Shown: positions 22,063 to 30,045 of the stretch, piece after piece | Numbering within the stretch: the stretch's first letter is position 1 | Layout of the letters: each line of letters begins with the position of its first letter | Virus record (IMG/VR): IMGVR_UViG_3300043411_000921 | Span: 1-64,000 of that record | Strand: one strand, 5' to 3' | DNA from: a virus | Length of the DNA stretch: 64,000 bases | Position numbers and translations under genes: made by a program | The notes under the pieces: generated by a model | The model's input: the letters and a program-made list of their open reading frames with translations, nothing else | Databases searched by the model: none | Told to the model about the DNA's origin: nothing

Positions 22063-22285
22063 CGGATGTGTCAGTTTCAACGAGGGTCAACCTGGATTCA
22101 AACAACCAGATTTGTTGTCCTGTGGTTGAGTCAAGAAGGCAGACGAATCCTGCCTTTTCCTCACCGCCACCAAGGTTCTTCATGTACCGAACCTGGAGAA
22201 CAATACCAGCGCCTTTGTACGAATATTCATCGTCACCAACCCCACGAACCAAATCGCCGGGTTTGAACTTTGATTCAGATTTCAT
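22055..22285 (-). CDS. SH3-like small paralog (GDLV type), 76 aa
   Basis: KFKPGDLVRGVGDDEYSYKG; AGIVLQVRYMKN; VCLLDSTTGQQIWLFESRL. Strongly resembles 21823 in spacing. Confidence 0.7.
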   Translation of the reverse strand: MKSESKFKPGDLVRGVGDDEYSYKGAGIVLQVRYMKNLGGGEEKAGFVCLLDSTTGQQIWLFESRLTLVETDTSDE

Positions 22286-22599
22286 GCCTCCTCGGATTCT
22301 TTCGTCAATTCCCAGTTTTTATGGAACAGTCTGCCATCATAGAAGTCTGAGTCGCTGAACCTTGTAAAAATCTCTCCGTGGTCTGGATGCAGCCATCGAA
22401 ACTTACAACCAATCCTGTCAACACTGAGAAGAACACACAACTCTCCCGGAACAATCATCACTGATCTACTGGCAGGTAGTTTGGTGTTTCGCCCGCCAAA
22501 AGCAACTCCAACACGAAATTCTTGCCCTTCACGCTCGTAACGAACATGATTCAGACAGCGGAACAATCTACCAACCTTGTAAACTGAATTCTTGATCAT
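22282..22599 (-). CDS. SH3-like small paralog, 105 aa
   Basis: YKVGRLFRCLNHVRYEREG; central PGELCVLLSVDRIGCK; closing FRWLHPDHGEIFTRFSDSD. Start overlaps the stop of the frameshifted gene (ATGA). Confidence 0.7.
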   Translation of the reverse strand: MIKNSVYKVGRLFRCLNHVRYEREGQEFRVGVAFGGRNTKLPASRSVMIVPGELCVLLSVDRIGCKFRWLHPDHGEIFTRFSDSDFYDGRLFHKNWELTKESEEA

Positions 22600-22846
22600 G
22601 TTTGGTTCCCTTCCTTCTCTCCCCTGGAAATCCTCTTAAACCATGTTTCTGTGCCTTTGCAGGTTTCACTGGCGAAATACAACGAAATCTTAACTTTTCC
22701 GAGTTCTGGGCTCAAGAGCGTCGCCTGAGCGGTTTTGATTTCATGTTCGTCGTTTAAGATGGAAGAAAGAACAACAACCCGATTCCCCTTCTTGAGTTCG
22801 AGGAAACAAGTTCATACAACTCACCAGGAACAAGATCAAAAATCAT
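22596..22846 (-). pseudogene. SH3-like array member with 1-nt deletion
   Basis: ATG 22846 reads MIFDLVPGELYELV and then terminates after about 30 codons. One base missing near 22803 (GTTTCC for GTTTTCC) restores the frame LELKKGNRVVVLSSILNDEH and TLLSPELGKVKIS through to TGA at 22596. That stop overlaps the next ATG in the normal way, so only the single deletion disrupts an otherwise complete gene. Confidence 0.75.
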
Positions 22847-23118
22847 AGATTCTTCTCCTCGTCTACAACAACAAGGATGAGTGAAAGCGGTTCCTTGTGT
22901 GCTTGAAAAAGAATCACTTGCCCGTGTTTGGGAGAAAGGAATGTGTATTCGTCGTACAACCCATAACCCTCTTCGACAACTCTTTGGCCCATGAAAACAA
23001 GCAACTCGTCTGCCTCCAACCGACATTGTTTTCCTCCCCCGTGCGTGTAGGCGAGGTTGTAGTAGTCGGGATCCAAACGATAAAGCTGGCCTGGAATGGG
23101 AGTTGGTTCACTCATCAT
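22843..23118 (-). CDS. SH3-like small paralog (GQLYRL type), 91 aa
   Basis: PTPIPGQLYRLDPDYYNLAY; ADELLVFMGQRVVEEG; YTFLSPKHGQVILFQAHKE. Classic three-strand signature. Confidence 0.75.
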   Translation of the reverse strand: MMSEPTPIPGQLYRLDPDYYNLAYTHGGGKQCRLEADELLVFMGQRVVEEGYGLYDEYTFLSPKHGQVILFQAHKEPLSLILVVVDEEKNL

Positions 23119-23374
23119 TTACTTCTTCAAACGGGTGCAGTCCCAGTGAAAAGTCATCTGGTTTTCTAAACAGAAAAGTACACTCCACAGTCTCATCAAA
23201 CTTTGGGCTTAGAAAAACAACTGTCAGAACTGGATGGTCGTAATTCTCAGACAGGAACACAAGACACTCGCCCTCGTTCAATTTAACTTCCTTCCCACTG
23301 TGAGTTAGGTTCCAATCCAACGCCCAGCCAAGTTTGTAAAGCCTCCCCAAAACCAAATTGGTTTTCTTAGTCAT
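23108..23374 (-). CDS. SH3-like small paralog (GRLYKL type), 88 aa
   Basis: MTKKTNLVLGRLYKLGWAL; EGECLVFLSENYDHPV; VVFLSPKFDETVECTF. Close paralog of 22843. ATG 23374. Confidence 0.75.
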   Translation of the reverse strand: MTKKTNLVLGRLYKLGWALDWNLTHSGKEVKLNEGECLVFLSENYDHPVLTVVFLSPKFDETVECTFLFRKPDDFSLGLHPFEEVNDE

Positions 23375-23414
23375 ACTCCAACCACACAACTTTCATCGCG
23401 GCTCATTTGCTTGC

Positions 23415-23750
23415 TTAAACCTTCGTCAGAACAAAAACAACCTGACTTGCTCGGGTGCAAAAATACCACACCCCAACGACTGGATCCAGCAGAGTCAACT
23501 CTACCATCCCATTGTCCAACATGTCAATCCCCGTCACCACAAAGTTTTTGGAAAATGCAACACGACTGACACTAACTTTCTCCAGGTAGGCCGCAAAGGG
23601 ATCAAGGCGCCGACAAGAAATTCTCGTTACCCAACAGCGATCAACAACCTTCTCCCACCCACACAAATCTCCAGGGCTTAGAACATCAACTTGATTTTTG
23701 CTGTTCATCAGTTGAATTTGGAACTGCTGCTTTTCGTTGCCGCGATTCAT
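23415..23750 (-). CDS. SH3-like small paralog, 111 aa
   Basis: VDVLSPGDLCGWEKVVDR; FSKNFVVTGIDMLDNG; ELTLLDPVVGVWYFCTRA. The N-terminal 25 residues are an extra polar segment (MNRGNEKQQFQIQLMNSK). Confidence 0.7.
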   Translation of the reverse strand: MNRGNEKQQFQIQLMNSKNQVDVLSPGDLCGWEKVVDRCWVTRISCRRLDPFAAYLEKVSVSRVAFSKNFVVTGIDMLDNGMVELTLLDPVVGVWYFCTRASQVVFVLTKV

Positions 23751-23992
23751 CCAGTAACCTCTTCGAAAAAAGAGCAAAGAAATTCCAAATGAACACGACC
23801 ATGAGGTTGGAAAAATCCAACCTTGCCGTGTTCTGGGGAAAGAAACATTCGGTCAACACCACTCTTGGGCCACGCACTGCCCCCCAGATATACCAACAAA
23901 TCTCCTTTGATGAATGTTTTTGGTTTTTCGCCGGAAGAAGTCACCGAACGAAGAACAATATATAACTTCCCGGTCTTAGAATCACTGATCAT
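23747..23992 (-). CDS. SH3-like small paralog (GKLYIV type), 81 aa
   Basis: SKTGKLYIVLRSVTSSGEK; IKGDLLVYLGGSAWPKSG; MFLSPEHGKVGFFQPHGR. Shares the LSPxHGxV-FxQ ending with 22843. Confidence 0.75.
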   Translation of the reverse strand: MISDSKTGKLYIVLRSVTSSGEKPKTFIKGDLLVYLGGSAWPKSGVDRMFLSPEHGKVGFFQPHGRVHLEFLCSFFEEVTG

Positions 23993-24272
23993 CGTCTGGG
24001 ATCCTCTCGAAGAAAAGTTCCCAATAGTCCGAACTCAATGCCATGTGAACCAAGCCGCCTTGGTCCTTCGATACAAAAGACAGAGCTTTGAATTCCTTTC
24101 CCCAAGACACATACGACTTGAAGCCCACAAAAACAAGAACATCGCCCACTTTGGCAATTTTTGCCAAAAGTTGATCGACTGTGGCATCGTTCCAATCAAC
24201 CTTATCACTAATCCAATAGTAACTTGTGATGAGGCGATATAAACCTCCTGGAACGAAGTAGTCAGTCATCAT
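23982..24272 (-). CDS. SH3-like small paralog (GGLYRL type), 96 aa
   Basis: YFVPGGLYRLITSYYWISDK; VGDVLVFVGFKSYVSWG; LSFVSKDQGGLVHMALSS. ATG 24272 or 24269. Confidence 0.7.
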   Translation of the reverse strand: MMTDYFVPGGLYRLITSYYWISDKVDWNDATVDQLLAKIAKVGDVLVFVGFKSYVSWGKEFKALSFVSKDQGGLVHMALSSDYWELFFERIPDDDQ

Positions 24273-24579
24273 CACCACAACTCACAACTGGAACGAAGCT
24301 GTGTGAAAAGACCTCCTCCAGCCCTTCCTTGTTGGAATACAAGGAGGTGAGTGAAGTTTTTCCGTGGATTGGATCAAGAAAGTAAATTCGGTAAAACATG
24401 GGGTGTTTGTTATCGGAATCCAAATCGACACCAAGTCCCATAAAAACAACATTGCCACCTGTAACGGATTCGTAACAATCCATCCTGCGTGATTCGTCAA
24501 ATTCCCAACCATAATACACAGACACTTTCTGGGTGTAAACAAGTAACGTTCCGATCTCTGGGAATGTGTTGGCGTTCAT
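24262..24579 (-). CDS. SH3-like small paralog (GTLL type), 105 aa
   Basis: FPEIGTLLVYTQKVSVYYG; GGNVVFMGLGVDLDSD; IYFLDPIHGKTSLTSLYSN. Ends in GDDD. Confidence 0.75.
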   Translation of the reverse strand: MNANTFPEIGTLLVYTQKVSVYYGWEFDESRRMDCYESVTGGNVVFMGLGVDLDSDNKHPMFYRIYFLDPIHGKTSLTSLYSNKEGLEEVFSHSFVPVVSCGDDD

Positions 24580-24971
24580 TGATCGGGTTCGTCGCTTTCT
24601 GTGTTTATTCGCTCGAAAGTGTCCAGGAAGGTTTTGATGGATTCAAGCCGATAGACGTAATGTGCGTGCCAGCACAAAATTCCCAGCCTCGGGTGAAGAA
24701 CTTCAATGTAATGACGATGGGAATAACCGTCAGACGTGTAGCCCTGTCCCAAGTACACTACTACATCCTTGTCGTAGTCGGAAGAAAAATAGTAGAACGG
24801 CTTCCTGCTTTCCGCGATGGCGCGGTGTGTCCCAATATCAAAGAAGAAAGTGAAATCAGAATTCACTTCAGGAAATCCATCATCCTTTTTGGGATTTTGC
24901 TCTGCTTTGGTTGCAAATCGAAGAAGAGTCCCAACTGGAAAGATCGGAAAGTCTGGTGTGTCATGCTTCAT
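24576..24971 (-). CDS. SH3-like small paralog (GTLL type), 131 aa
   Basis: FPIFPVGTLLRFATKAEQN; DYDKDVVVYLGQGYTSDG; IEVLHPRLGILCWHAHYVYR. The longest array member. Confidence 0.75.
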   Translation of the reverse strand: MKHDTPDFPIFPVGTLLRFATKAEQNPKKDDGFPEVNSDFTFFFDIGTHRAIAESRKPFYYFSSDYDKDVVVYLGQGYTSDGYSHRHYIEVLHPRLGILCWHAHYVYRLESIKTFLDTFERINTESDEPDQ

Positions 24972-25302
24972 CAGTCACAACTCTTTTGAAGGATTTTTGA
25001 ATCCTTTCAGCGACAGAACTACTGAGGCCGTTTACAACAAAAACCGCCATCGTTTTGCCGAAAACCGGATGAAGAATCCTGAAAACAACATAATGCCTGT
25101 ATTGAAACACCTCTCTTGCGGCAGGAAGCACGAGAATGAAATTCTCTGACTCTCCAATATCGACTTCATCATAATTGCCGGATTGAAAATCCCACGGATC
25201 TGGTGAATGAACAATGAACATTAGATCTTTTTTTGTCGCAAGGAGAGTCCCGGCACCCCAAGATTCGTATTCATTCACTTCGGTCAAGTTGTTATCTGTC
25301 AT
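24961..25302 (-). CDS. SH3-like small paralog (GTLL type), 113 aa
   Basis: ESWGAGTLLATKKDLMFIVH followed by SPDPWDFQ; ESENFILVLPAAREV; FRILHPVFGKTMAVFVVN. The DPWDF motif also appears in 25305 and, as SPDPWEP, in 25576. Confidence 0.75.
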   Translation of the reverse strand: MTDNNLTEVNEYESWGAGTLLATKKDLMFIVHSPDPWDFQSGNYDEVDIGESENFILVLPAAREVFQYRHYVVFRILHPVFGKTMAVFVVNGLSSSVAERIQKSFKRVVTDEA

Positions 25303-25304
25303 GA

Positions 25305-25586
25305 TTACTCTTCCCCTGCTGATGTTGCAACTCTGAGATGTTTTGTGACACTTGCGTTGTAAGCAAAAGAAATCAACATCTTTCCACGAACCGGGTGAAC
25401 GCACAGCAATTCTTTATCTTGTTTCACCTCGCACAAGAGAACCAAATCTCCTGGAGACAAAGAGATCCACTCAGATCCGGCACTGTAAGTGAAATCCCAG
25501 GGGTCAGAATGGTTGATTATTGCAGCGGTATGAATTAAAACCTCAAGCAAGTCTCTGGGTTTGAATTGAATGTTGTCACTTGTCAT
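25305..25586 (-). CDS. SH3-like small paralog, 93 aa
   Basis: QFKPRDLLEVLIHTAAIINH followed by SDPWDF; SPGDLVLLCEVKQDKE; LLCVHPVRGKMLISFAYN. Tandem duplicate of 24961 and 25576 by shared DPW and HPxxGK motifs. Confidence 0.75.
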   Translation of the reverse strand: MTSDNIQFKPRDLLEVLIHTAAIINHSDPWDFTYSAGSEWISLSPGDLVLLCEVKQDKELLCVHPVRGKMLISFAYNASVTKHLRVATSAGEE

Positions 25587-25887
25587 CTTCATCAACACCC
25601 ACAATTTCCAAGTTTTTCTTAATCTCCTCGACTGAAAAATTCAAACAGATTTTTCCATGAGCCGGGTGAAGTGCCGCCAAAGTTGTCAAACCAAACAAAT
25701 TTTCGAAAGGAGGTTTGCACAACATAACAAGATCGCCAAAAAAGACATGGAATTCTTTTGTTTGATCATCCGACTCATCAATCGGCTCCCAGGGATCTGG
25801 TGAATATTGATATCCTATGAGACCTTTTCTGTTGGTCACTCTCAACATTGTTCCTGGTTGTAGGGATGTTTTTTGATCATCATTCAT
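25576..25887 (-). CDS. SH3-like small paralog (PGTM type), 103 aa
   Basis: SLQPGTMLRVTNRKGLIGYQ, then SPDPWEP; FFGDLVMLCKPPFENL; ALHPAHGKICLNFSVEEI. Confidence 0.75.
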   Translation of the reverse strand: MNDDQKTSLQPGTMLRVTNRKGLIGYQYSPDPWEPIDESDDQTKEFHVFFGDLVMLCKPPFENLFGLTTLAALHPAHGKICLNFSVEEIKKNLEIVGVDEDDK

Positions 25888-25909
25888 CGTTTTTCACCAT
25901 TCACATCCG

Positions 25910-26176
25910 TTACTGAACCGATTTGAGGAACAGTGCCACCTCTTTTGGATGAAACCTAAGAAGGATTTTTCCATGAGTCGGGTGGATAAGGTGAAACCTG
26001 ATCAGAGAATCACCAAAACCCGCAGGAGATTCACACTTGTAAACAACAACCATTTCACCAAGATTCAACTGCTCCCTAACCAAGGATTGTTCATGACTAA
26101 ACCAACCACAATCCCTCAAGACTTCCAACAAGGTTCCGGGTTGATGTTGGGCCAAAATTGATTCGAAATCACTCAT
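25910..26176 (-). CDS. SH3-like small paralog (PGTL type), 88 aa
   Basis: QHQPGTLLEVLRDCGWFSH; NLGEMVVVYKCESPAGF; HLIHPTHGKILLRFHPKEV. Confidence 0.75.
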   Translation of the reverse strand: MSDFESILAQHQPGTLLEVLRDCGWFSHEQSLVREQLNLGEMVVVYKCESPAGFGDSLIRFHLIHPTHGKILLRFHPKEVALFLKSVQ

Positions 26177-26447
26177 CTGTGTTTACCTCGACAATATCAA
26201 ACGTTTGGGCAAGCCAAGTGGAAAACAAAATAGTGCTAATTGGAATTCGTACCATGCCAATTTCTGGCTGGATTGCGAGTAGAAGTGTGTATGGATGATC
26301 TCCTTGATAGAAGGTTTTAATCGAGACAAAGCAAACAAAGCCATCGTTTAGCCGGGCAATGGGGCTAATGATTTTCAGCAGAGTTCCCGCTTTGAGGGGT
26401 TGTCCCTTGAACAAGTACGAACCTTCCGCCGCCAACTTCTTCATCAT
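26169..26447 (-). CDS. SH3-like small paralog (GTLL type), 92 aa
   Basis: PLKAGTLLKIISPIARLND; QGDHPYTLLLAIQPEIGMVRI. The only ATGs in frame (26447, 26444) lie about 80 nt inside the upstream gene, an unusually long overlap; a TTG start nearer 26415 is possible. Confidence 0.6.
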   Translation of the reverse strand: MMKKLAAEGSYLFKGQPLKAGTLLKIISPIARLNDGFVCFVSIKTFYQGDHPYTLLLAIQPEIGMVRIPISTILFSTWLAQTFDIVEVNTDE

Positions 26448-26745
26448 ATTCTTCGTCGTATCCAAAAGAAACCTCCTCACCGTTCGGCATGAGAACAATC
26501 AAGTAAGAAAAATCGCCACCGCTTTTTATTCTGGAAGAGGCAATGCCAACCACGAGAACAGGGACTCCAGCGTCCAAGCACCTGATGCAGTTATCACATT
26601 GCATGAACTTCTCACAAGTGCAAACTGCATCACAACACCCATAAATGAAGTTCTCCACAAACCCGAAATTCTCTTCGTCTCTCAGGTCTGGGAGATACTG
26701 AACCAGATCGCCAACACGAATCTTTCGTTGCTTCTCACTCATCAC
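26365..26745 (-). CDS. SH3-like small paralog with Cys cluster, 126 aa
   Basis: KIRVGDLVQYLPDLRDEEN; an insert CCDAVCTCEKFMQCDNCIRC with seven cysteines (residues about 37-55), a candidate metal site; then VPVLVVGIASSR and LIVLMPNGEEVSFGY. The Cys-rich insert is unique in the array, although 42871 has a smaller one. Confidence 0.7.
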   Translation of the reverse strand: MMSEKQRKIRVGDLVQYLPDLRDEENFGFVENFIYGCCDAVCTCEKFMQCDNCIRCLDAGVPVLVVGIASSRIKSGGDFSYLIVLMPNGEEVSFGYDEEYDEEVGGGRFVLVQGTTPQSGNSAENH

Positions 26746-27018
26746 TTTTCACCGAACCAGATGAGATAAAACGCATTTCCACAGGATTAATCGGGACATC
26801 CAACAGTCCATGAATCGGATGAAGGATGATAACGAATCCCTCGTGTGGATTGTCCAAAAAAATCCAAGGGTCAGTCGAAAGAAAATAGACAGGCTCATCT
26901 CCTTTTCTGGCCAAAACTTCCCACGCATAATCAGTTTCGCTGGCGAAACAAGCCAAATCCCCGGTTCCAACTTTTTACCGTTGCAATCGTGGTGCAATTC
27001 GCCAACCGGCCTATTCAT
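26735..27018 (-). pseudogene. SH3-like array member with 1-nt deletion
   Basis: ATG 27018 reads MNRPVGELHHDCNGKK and then leaves the family frame. One missing A in GGTAAAAAGTT (near 26977) would restore KVGTGDLACFASETDYAW, PVYFLSTDPWIF and IILHPIHGLLDVPI through to 26735. The family frame has a TAA immediately upstream of VGTGDL, so it cannot be entered by another ATG. A TTG start at 26956 would give only a truncated product. Confidence 0.7.
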
Positions 27019-27337
27019 TGTTGCCACCCACTTTCTCTTGACAGGGCTTTGCGGGACAAACCAACATAATTCTGTCGCTGCCAATTGGAACTGTCAGTTT
27101 TCCGAGGCTGGGGTGAAGGAGGACAATATCTTCTAAACTGTCGCCCACCACAACCACAGAAAAAAGGATCCAAAGGTCAGTGGATTCAAACTTGTGGATA
27201 GAAACCTTTTTCTCTGTTTCTTTTTTCCACGCACTAACCAACCAGCTTTTTTTCTGTACGGATGATGAAAAATGACACAAATCTCCTTTTCTAAACAATC
27301 TGCCATGCTTGGTTTGGATAATGTCCTTACTCATCAA
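27011..27337 (-). CDS. SH3-like small paralog, 108 aa
   Basis: KHGRLFRKGDLCHFSSSVQK; WILFSVVVVGDSLED; IVLLHPSLGKLTVPIGSDR. Starts with two ATGs at 27337 and 27334. Confidence 0.7.
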   Translation of the reverse strand: MMSKDIIQTKHGRLFRKGDLCHFSSSVQKKSWLVSAWKKETEKKVSIHKFESTDLWILFSVVVVGDSLEDIVLLHPSLGKLTVPIGSDRIMLVCPAKPCQEKVGGNNE

Positions 27338-27629
27338 TCCTCTCCAGTGAAGTCAGACGAAACGTTTTGATAACCTGTTTGTCAATGGTGTTGCCAATCA
27401 TTAGCACCTTGGCATACCAAGGACCACGAGCAAGACCTCCAGCACAAGTGCTGCGAAAAGTCTCAATGACCTCGCCCTCTTCACCCTTCTCAGCGTAAAG
27501 AATATGGGTTGGAACCTGAACAGGAACAACAATACCAGGAAGAGTTTCCTTGGTTGCTTCCTCCCAGGAAGCAACCCGATGAATGTCCTTGTTGACTCGA
27601 ACCTTGTTACCCTTGACGATGTTTTTCAC
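27327..27629 (-). CDS. SH3-like/beta-rich small protein, GTG start
   Basis: VKNIVKGNKVRVNKDIHRVA start; GIVVPVQVPTHILYAEKGEE; WYAKVLMIGNTIDKQVIKTF. There is no usable ATG. A GTG at 27629 sits 7 nt after the -10 box of a perfect promoter, like the other leaderless genes, so I choose it. Confidence 0.7.
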   Translation of the reverse strand: MKNIVKGNKVRVNKDIHRVASWEEATKETLPGIVVPVQVPTHILYAEKGEEGEVIETFRSTCAGGLARGPWYAKVLMIGNTIDKQVIKTFRLTSLERIDE

Positions 27630-27636
27630 AACATAC

Positions 27637-27665
27637 ACCTTACCATAACCACAAAACCCTGTCAA
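27637..27665 (-). promoter_or_regulatory. Sigma70-type promoter, leaderless arrangement
   Basis: Leftward TTGACA (27660-27665), 17-bp spacer, TAAGGT (27637-27642); 7 nt to the GTG. Confidence 0.75.
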
Positions 27666-27687
27666 CACCCTTCCGGTCAAAACCCAA

Positions 27688-27704
27688 ATCGCTCCAGGAA
27701 GCCC
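27688..27704. repeat. Transcription-unit boundary repeat
   Basis: ATCGCTCCAGGAAGCCC, a diverged copy just upstream of the promoter at 27637. The GGCAC..GTGCC hairpin nearby (about 27760-27783) follows the gene ending at 27784. Confidence 0.45.
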
Positions 27705-27783
27705 AGCAGTGCCCGAGGATTATTGGAATGGGTGAGAGGGTGTCGGAATGGTTCGGTGGCACAGATAAGGCTTCTGGGTGCCT

Positions 27784-28089
27784 TTACGTTGATTTGGGTG
27801 GGATGAGACCAAAGTCTCGGAAGATGTCAAATGCAATGCCAGGGACTGATGGACCAACACCTTGGAAACCTGGAGTCATACTACTTCTGTCTGGATTGAT
27901 ATACCATTCCCAATGATCTGGATTGTCTGGGGAAGTCCAAATTTCAAGATAGATTTTTGGGGTGATAATTTGAATCACGGGGCCAACGCCCCAGCCATCA
28001 TATTTTGCGAATTCACAATTCGGATCAAGAATGTTGAAAATTTCAGCGGTTTTGTGGAATCTGGGGGTTGTGGTATAACCAACGGGCAT
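27784..28089 (-). CDS. Hypothetical protein, 101 aa
   Basis: MPVGYTTTPRFHKTAEIFNI, then IQIITPKIYLEIWTSPDNPD and a Pro/Gly-rich C terminus. Aromatic and beta-rich, but without the G-x-L signature; possibly a diverged member. ATG 28089 follows the previous stop by one nt. Confidence 0.6.
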   Translation of the reverse strand: MPVGYTTTPRFHKTAEIFNILDPNCEFAKYDGWGVGPVIQIITPKIYLEIWTSPDNPDHWEWYINPDRSSMTPGFQGVGPSVPGIAFDIFRDFGLIPPKST

Positions 28090-28090
28090 A

Positions 28091-28378
28091 TCAACAATTC
28101 TCTTCTGTGAGTTCTTCAACCCAGATGGGCTGCGATGGATGGACGTTGTGTTTGTGGTATTCAATCGTTCCGAGTATTCCATCTTCGGTGATGAAATTCG
28201 GCCAGTTGCACGTTCCGTGAGCTTCTTCCAAATCAAACTTGGGAACCACGAAAGTGATGATTGAGCCCACACGAAGAAGTTTGATGTCCAAAAACTCAGT
28301 GTTGTTTACGGCGGCGTAGGGAAGATAAAGGCTATCCATCCCCCCGTTGCTGGAACCACGGATTACTCTGCACAGCAT
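28091..28378 (-). CDS. SH3-like small paralog, 95 aa
   Basis: LLRVGSIITFVVPKFDLEEA in the middle, WPNFITEDGILGTIEYHKHN at the end: the ED-G-xxG-x-I/V ending of this half of the array. Confidence 0.65.
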   Translation of the reverse strand: MLCRVIRGSSNGGMDSLYLPYAAVNNTEFLDIKLLRVGSIITFVVPKFDLEEAHGTCNWPNFITEDGILGTIEYHKHNVHPSQPIWVEELTEENC

Positions 28379-28638
28379 TGATCGTTTGTATCTCCTCTCT
28401 GAATGATCTTGATTTCTTCTTCCATACAGAGGATGGCTCCCGAAATGCCATCCGAAGTCAGGATTGGAAAGAAGTAATAATGCAAAGGCTTCCTGCTTTC
28501 TTCCAAATCAAAGAATGCAACGAATGGTTGATCTTCTTTCAGTTCGCCAACAAAAACTCTGGGTGGCCCTAGCGAGTAAATGAATTGGATTGAGTCGCTA
28601 TAACGACGAAGCAAACAAAGATGAGCAACGAACTTCAT
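28363..28638 (-). CDS. SH3-like small paralog, 91 aa
   Basis: KEDQPFVAFFDLEESRKPL centre; FPILTSDGISGAILCMEEEI end. Paralog of 28091 in its last 40 residues. Confidence 0.65.
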   Translation of the reverse strand: MKFVAHLCLLRRYSDSIQFIYSLGPPRVFVGELKEDQPFVAFFDLEESRKPLHYYFFPILTSDGISGAILCMEEEIKIIQRGDTNDQCCAE

Positions 28639-29024
28639 TGACTGGAGAAGCTTTCCAAAATGGTTTGGTCGATCTCATAGAGGAATTTCACGTTCACGAA
28701 GCCAACAAACCCAAGCGGGGAAACAACTTGTAAGAGATACTGATTTATGTTTGTGAGAAAGATGATCTCGCCCAAAGAAACAACAAGAGAACCATTGGGT
28801 ATTTTGTTGTTGTTGTTGAAATTCCTATGGTAGCATAAAATTTCCGGGTAGCGGTCTTCTGACAAGTCTTTTCGTAGATTCCCAAAGTCGTCTGTTGGAC
28901 TGAATGTGGACGCAAGTAACAATTGTCCTTGTGTTCTGGAGCGAAGAGTTCTTTTCTCGACCTTGCTGTATGAAAACCTTCTGATGCTGGGAAGCTGTCT
29001 TGTCCTTGATCGGGTTGCAGTCAT
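28635..29024 (-). CDS. SH3-like small paralog with basic N terminus, 129 aa
   Basis: The first 35 residues are Arg/Ser-rich (MTATRSRTRQLPSIRR), then NGSLVVSLGEIIFLTNIN and VVSPLGFVGFVNVKFLYEI. The basic leader is unique in the array. Confidence 0.65.
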   Translation of the reverse strand: MTATRSRTRQLPSIRRFSYSKVEKRTLRSRTQGQLLLASTFSPTDDFGNLRKDLSEDRYPEILCYHRNFNNNNKIPNGSLVVSLGEIIFLTNINQYLLQVVSPLGFVGFVNVKFLYEIDQTILESFSSQ

Positions 29025-29028
29025 CGTT

Positions 29029-29355
29029 TCACTCTTCTGTTTTTGTTAACCGTAACAGTTTGGCAGATATTTTTGATTTGGGGTTGCAGTGGATCCAACC
29101 AACCAAGCCGTCTGGGACCAGCAGTCGTGCAAAAAATTCTCCTGTTTTTCTGTGTTGGAAATCGAACATATACACATATTCTATCAAAACAACATTGCAA
29201 GAAAAGGGTGGATAGTATTCTGCCAGAGAAGGACCGAATCTGCTGGTATGTGTTCCCTCACTTCCACGTTGGAGGTAGGGGAACAGGATAGTACCATGAT
29301 ACATGGGGGTAAACAGAAACAACCCACCAATGTCATCATCACTCAAAGTTATCAT
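29029..29355 (-). CDS. SH3-like small paralog, 108 aa
   Basis: DDIGGLFLFTPMYHGTILF start; ARLLVPDGLVGWIHCNPKSK end, a very clear PDGxxGWI closing pair. Confidence 0.75.
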   Translation of the reverse strand: MITLSDDDIGGLFLFTPMYHGTILFPYLQRGSEGTHTSRFGPSLAEYYPPFSCNVVLIEYVYMFDFQHRKTGEFFARLLVPDGLVGWIHCNPKSKISAKLLRLTKTEE

Positions 29356-29382
29356 TACAAAATCTCCCTACCCGACTTGGCT

Positions 29383-29679
29383 TCAGCAATCATTGACATT
29401 TGATTTCTCGTCTTCTGTTCCTCCGACAATGGTAAGTGAGTCAAGATAGACTTCCTGAGTTTCAAAAACCCCTTCGGCTGTCAAAACCTTCAAACCATAG
29501 CCAATGATCACTGAATTGTGCTCTTCTATCCAAATGCCAGTGTCGTTTGTGTCGAGAATGAGAAAGACGGCATTGTGAGGAATGCGGTCGTAAGTGTCAC
29601 TCACCACTTCCAGCCGAATGACATAGAAAGATTTCACCAGCTTCCCTGTGAACTTTTCAAATGGATTCTTGTCGCTCAT
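29383..29679 (-). CDS. SH3-like small paralog, 98 aa
   Basis: FTGKLVKSFYVIRLEVVSD; HNAVFLILDTNDTGIWI; LKVLTAEGVFETQEVYLDSL. Ends NVNDC. Confidence 0.7.
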   Translation of the reverse strand: MSDKNPFEKFTGKLVKSFYVIRLEVVSDTYDRIPHNAVFLILDTNDTGIWIEEHNSVIIGYGLKVLTAEGVFETQEVYLDSLTIVGGTEDEKSNVNDC

Positions 29680-29706
29680 TCTTTCTGAATCAGAATTTTT
29701 TTTTGT

Positions 29707-30045
29707 TCATGCTGCCTCTGGCTCGTTGGCGTTGGATTCCTCGTTTGTGGAAACAATGGAGAGATTGTCTGGATACACCACATCAATAAACCCGGCACCG
29801 AATTTCGGATGTAGAATTAAAATTTGGGACACATCACCATCACCAGCATATCTGGCGTCTTTCAAAGAAAGAACAACAAACAGATCGCCTGGATCCACCC
29901 CGCCGCAAATAAAGAAGGTTCTGGTGTCGCCTCGTGCATTCCACATATTTCTCCCTACGCCATCTTTCCAGATCACCAACTTTCCAACAAACGGCTGAAA
30001 AGGTTCAAGGAACTCCTTGTCGGTGCTGTTATTCGTTTTGGTCAT
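29707..30045 (-). CDS. SH3-like small paralog (GKLV type), 112 aa
   Basis: PFVGKLVIWKDGVGRNMWNA; DPGDLFVVLSLKDARYA; ILILHPKFGAGFIDVVYPD. ATG 30045 overlaps the upstream gene's end by 17 nt. Confidence 0.75.
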   Translation of the reverse strand: MTKTNNSTDKEFLEPFQPFVGKLVIWKDGVGRNMWNARGDTRTFFICGGVDPGDLFVVLSLKDARYAGDGDVSQILILHPKFGAGFIDVVYPDNLSIVSTNEESNANEPEAA

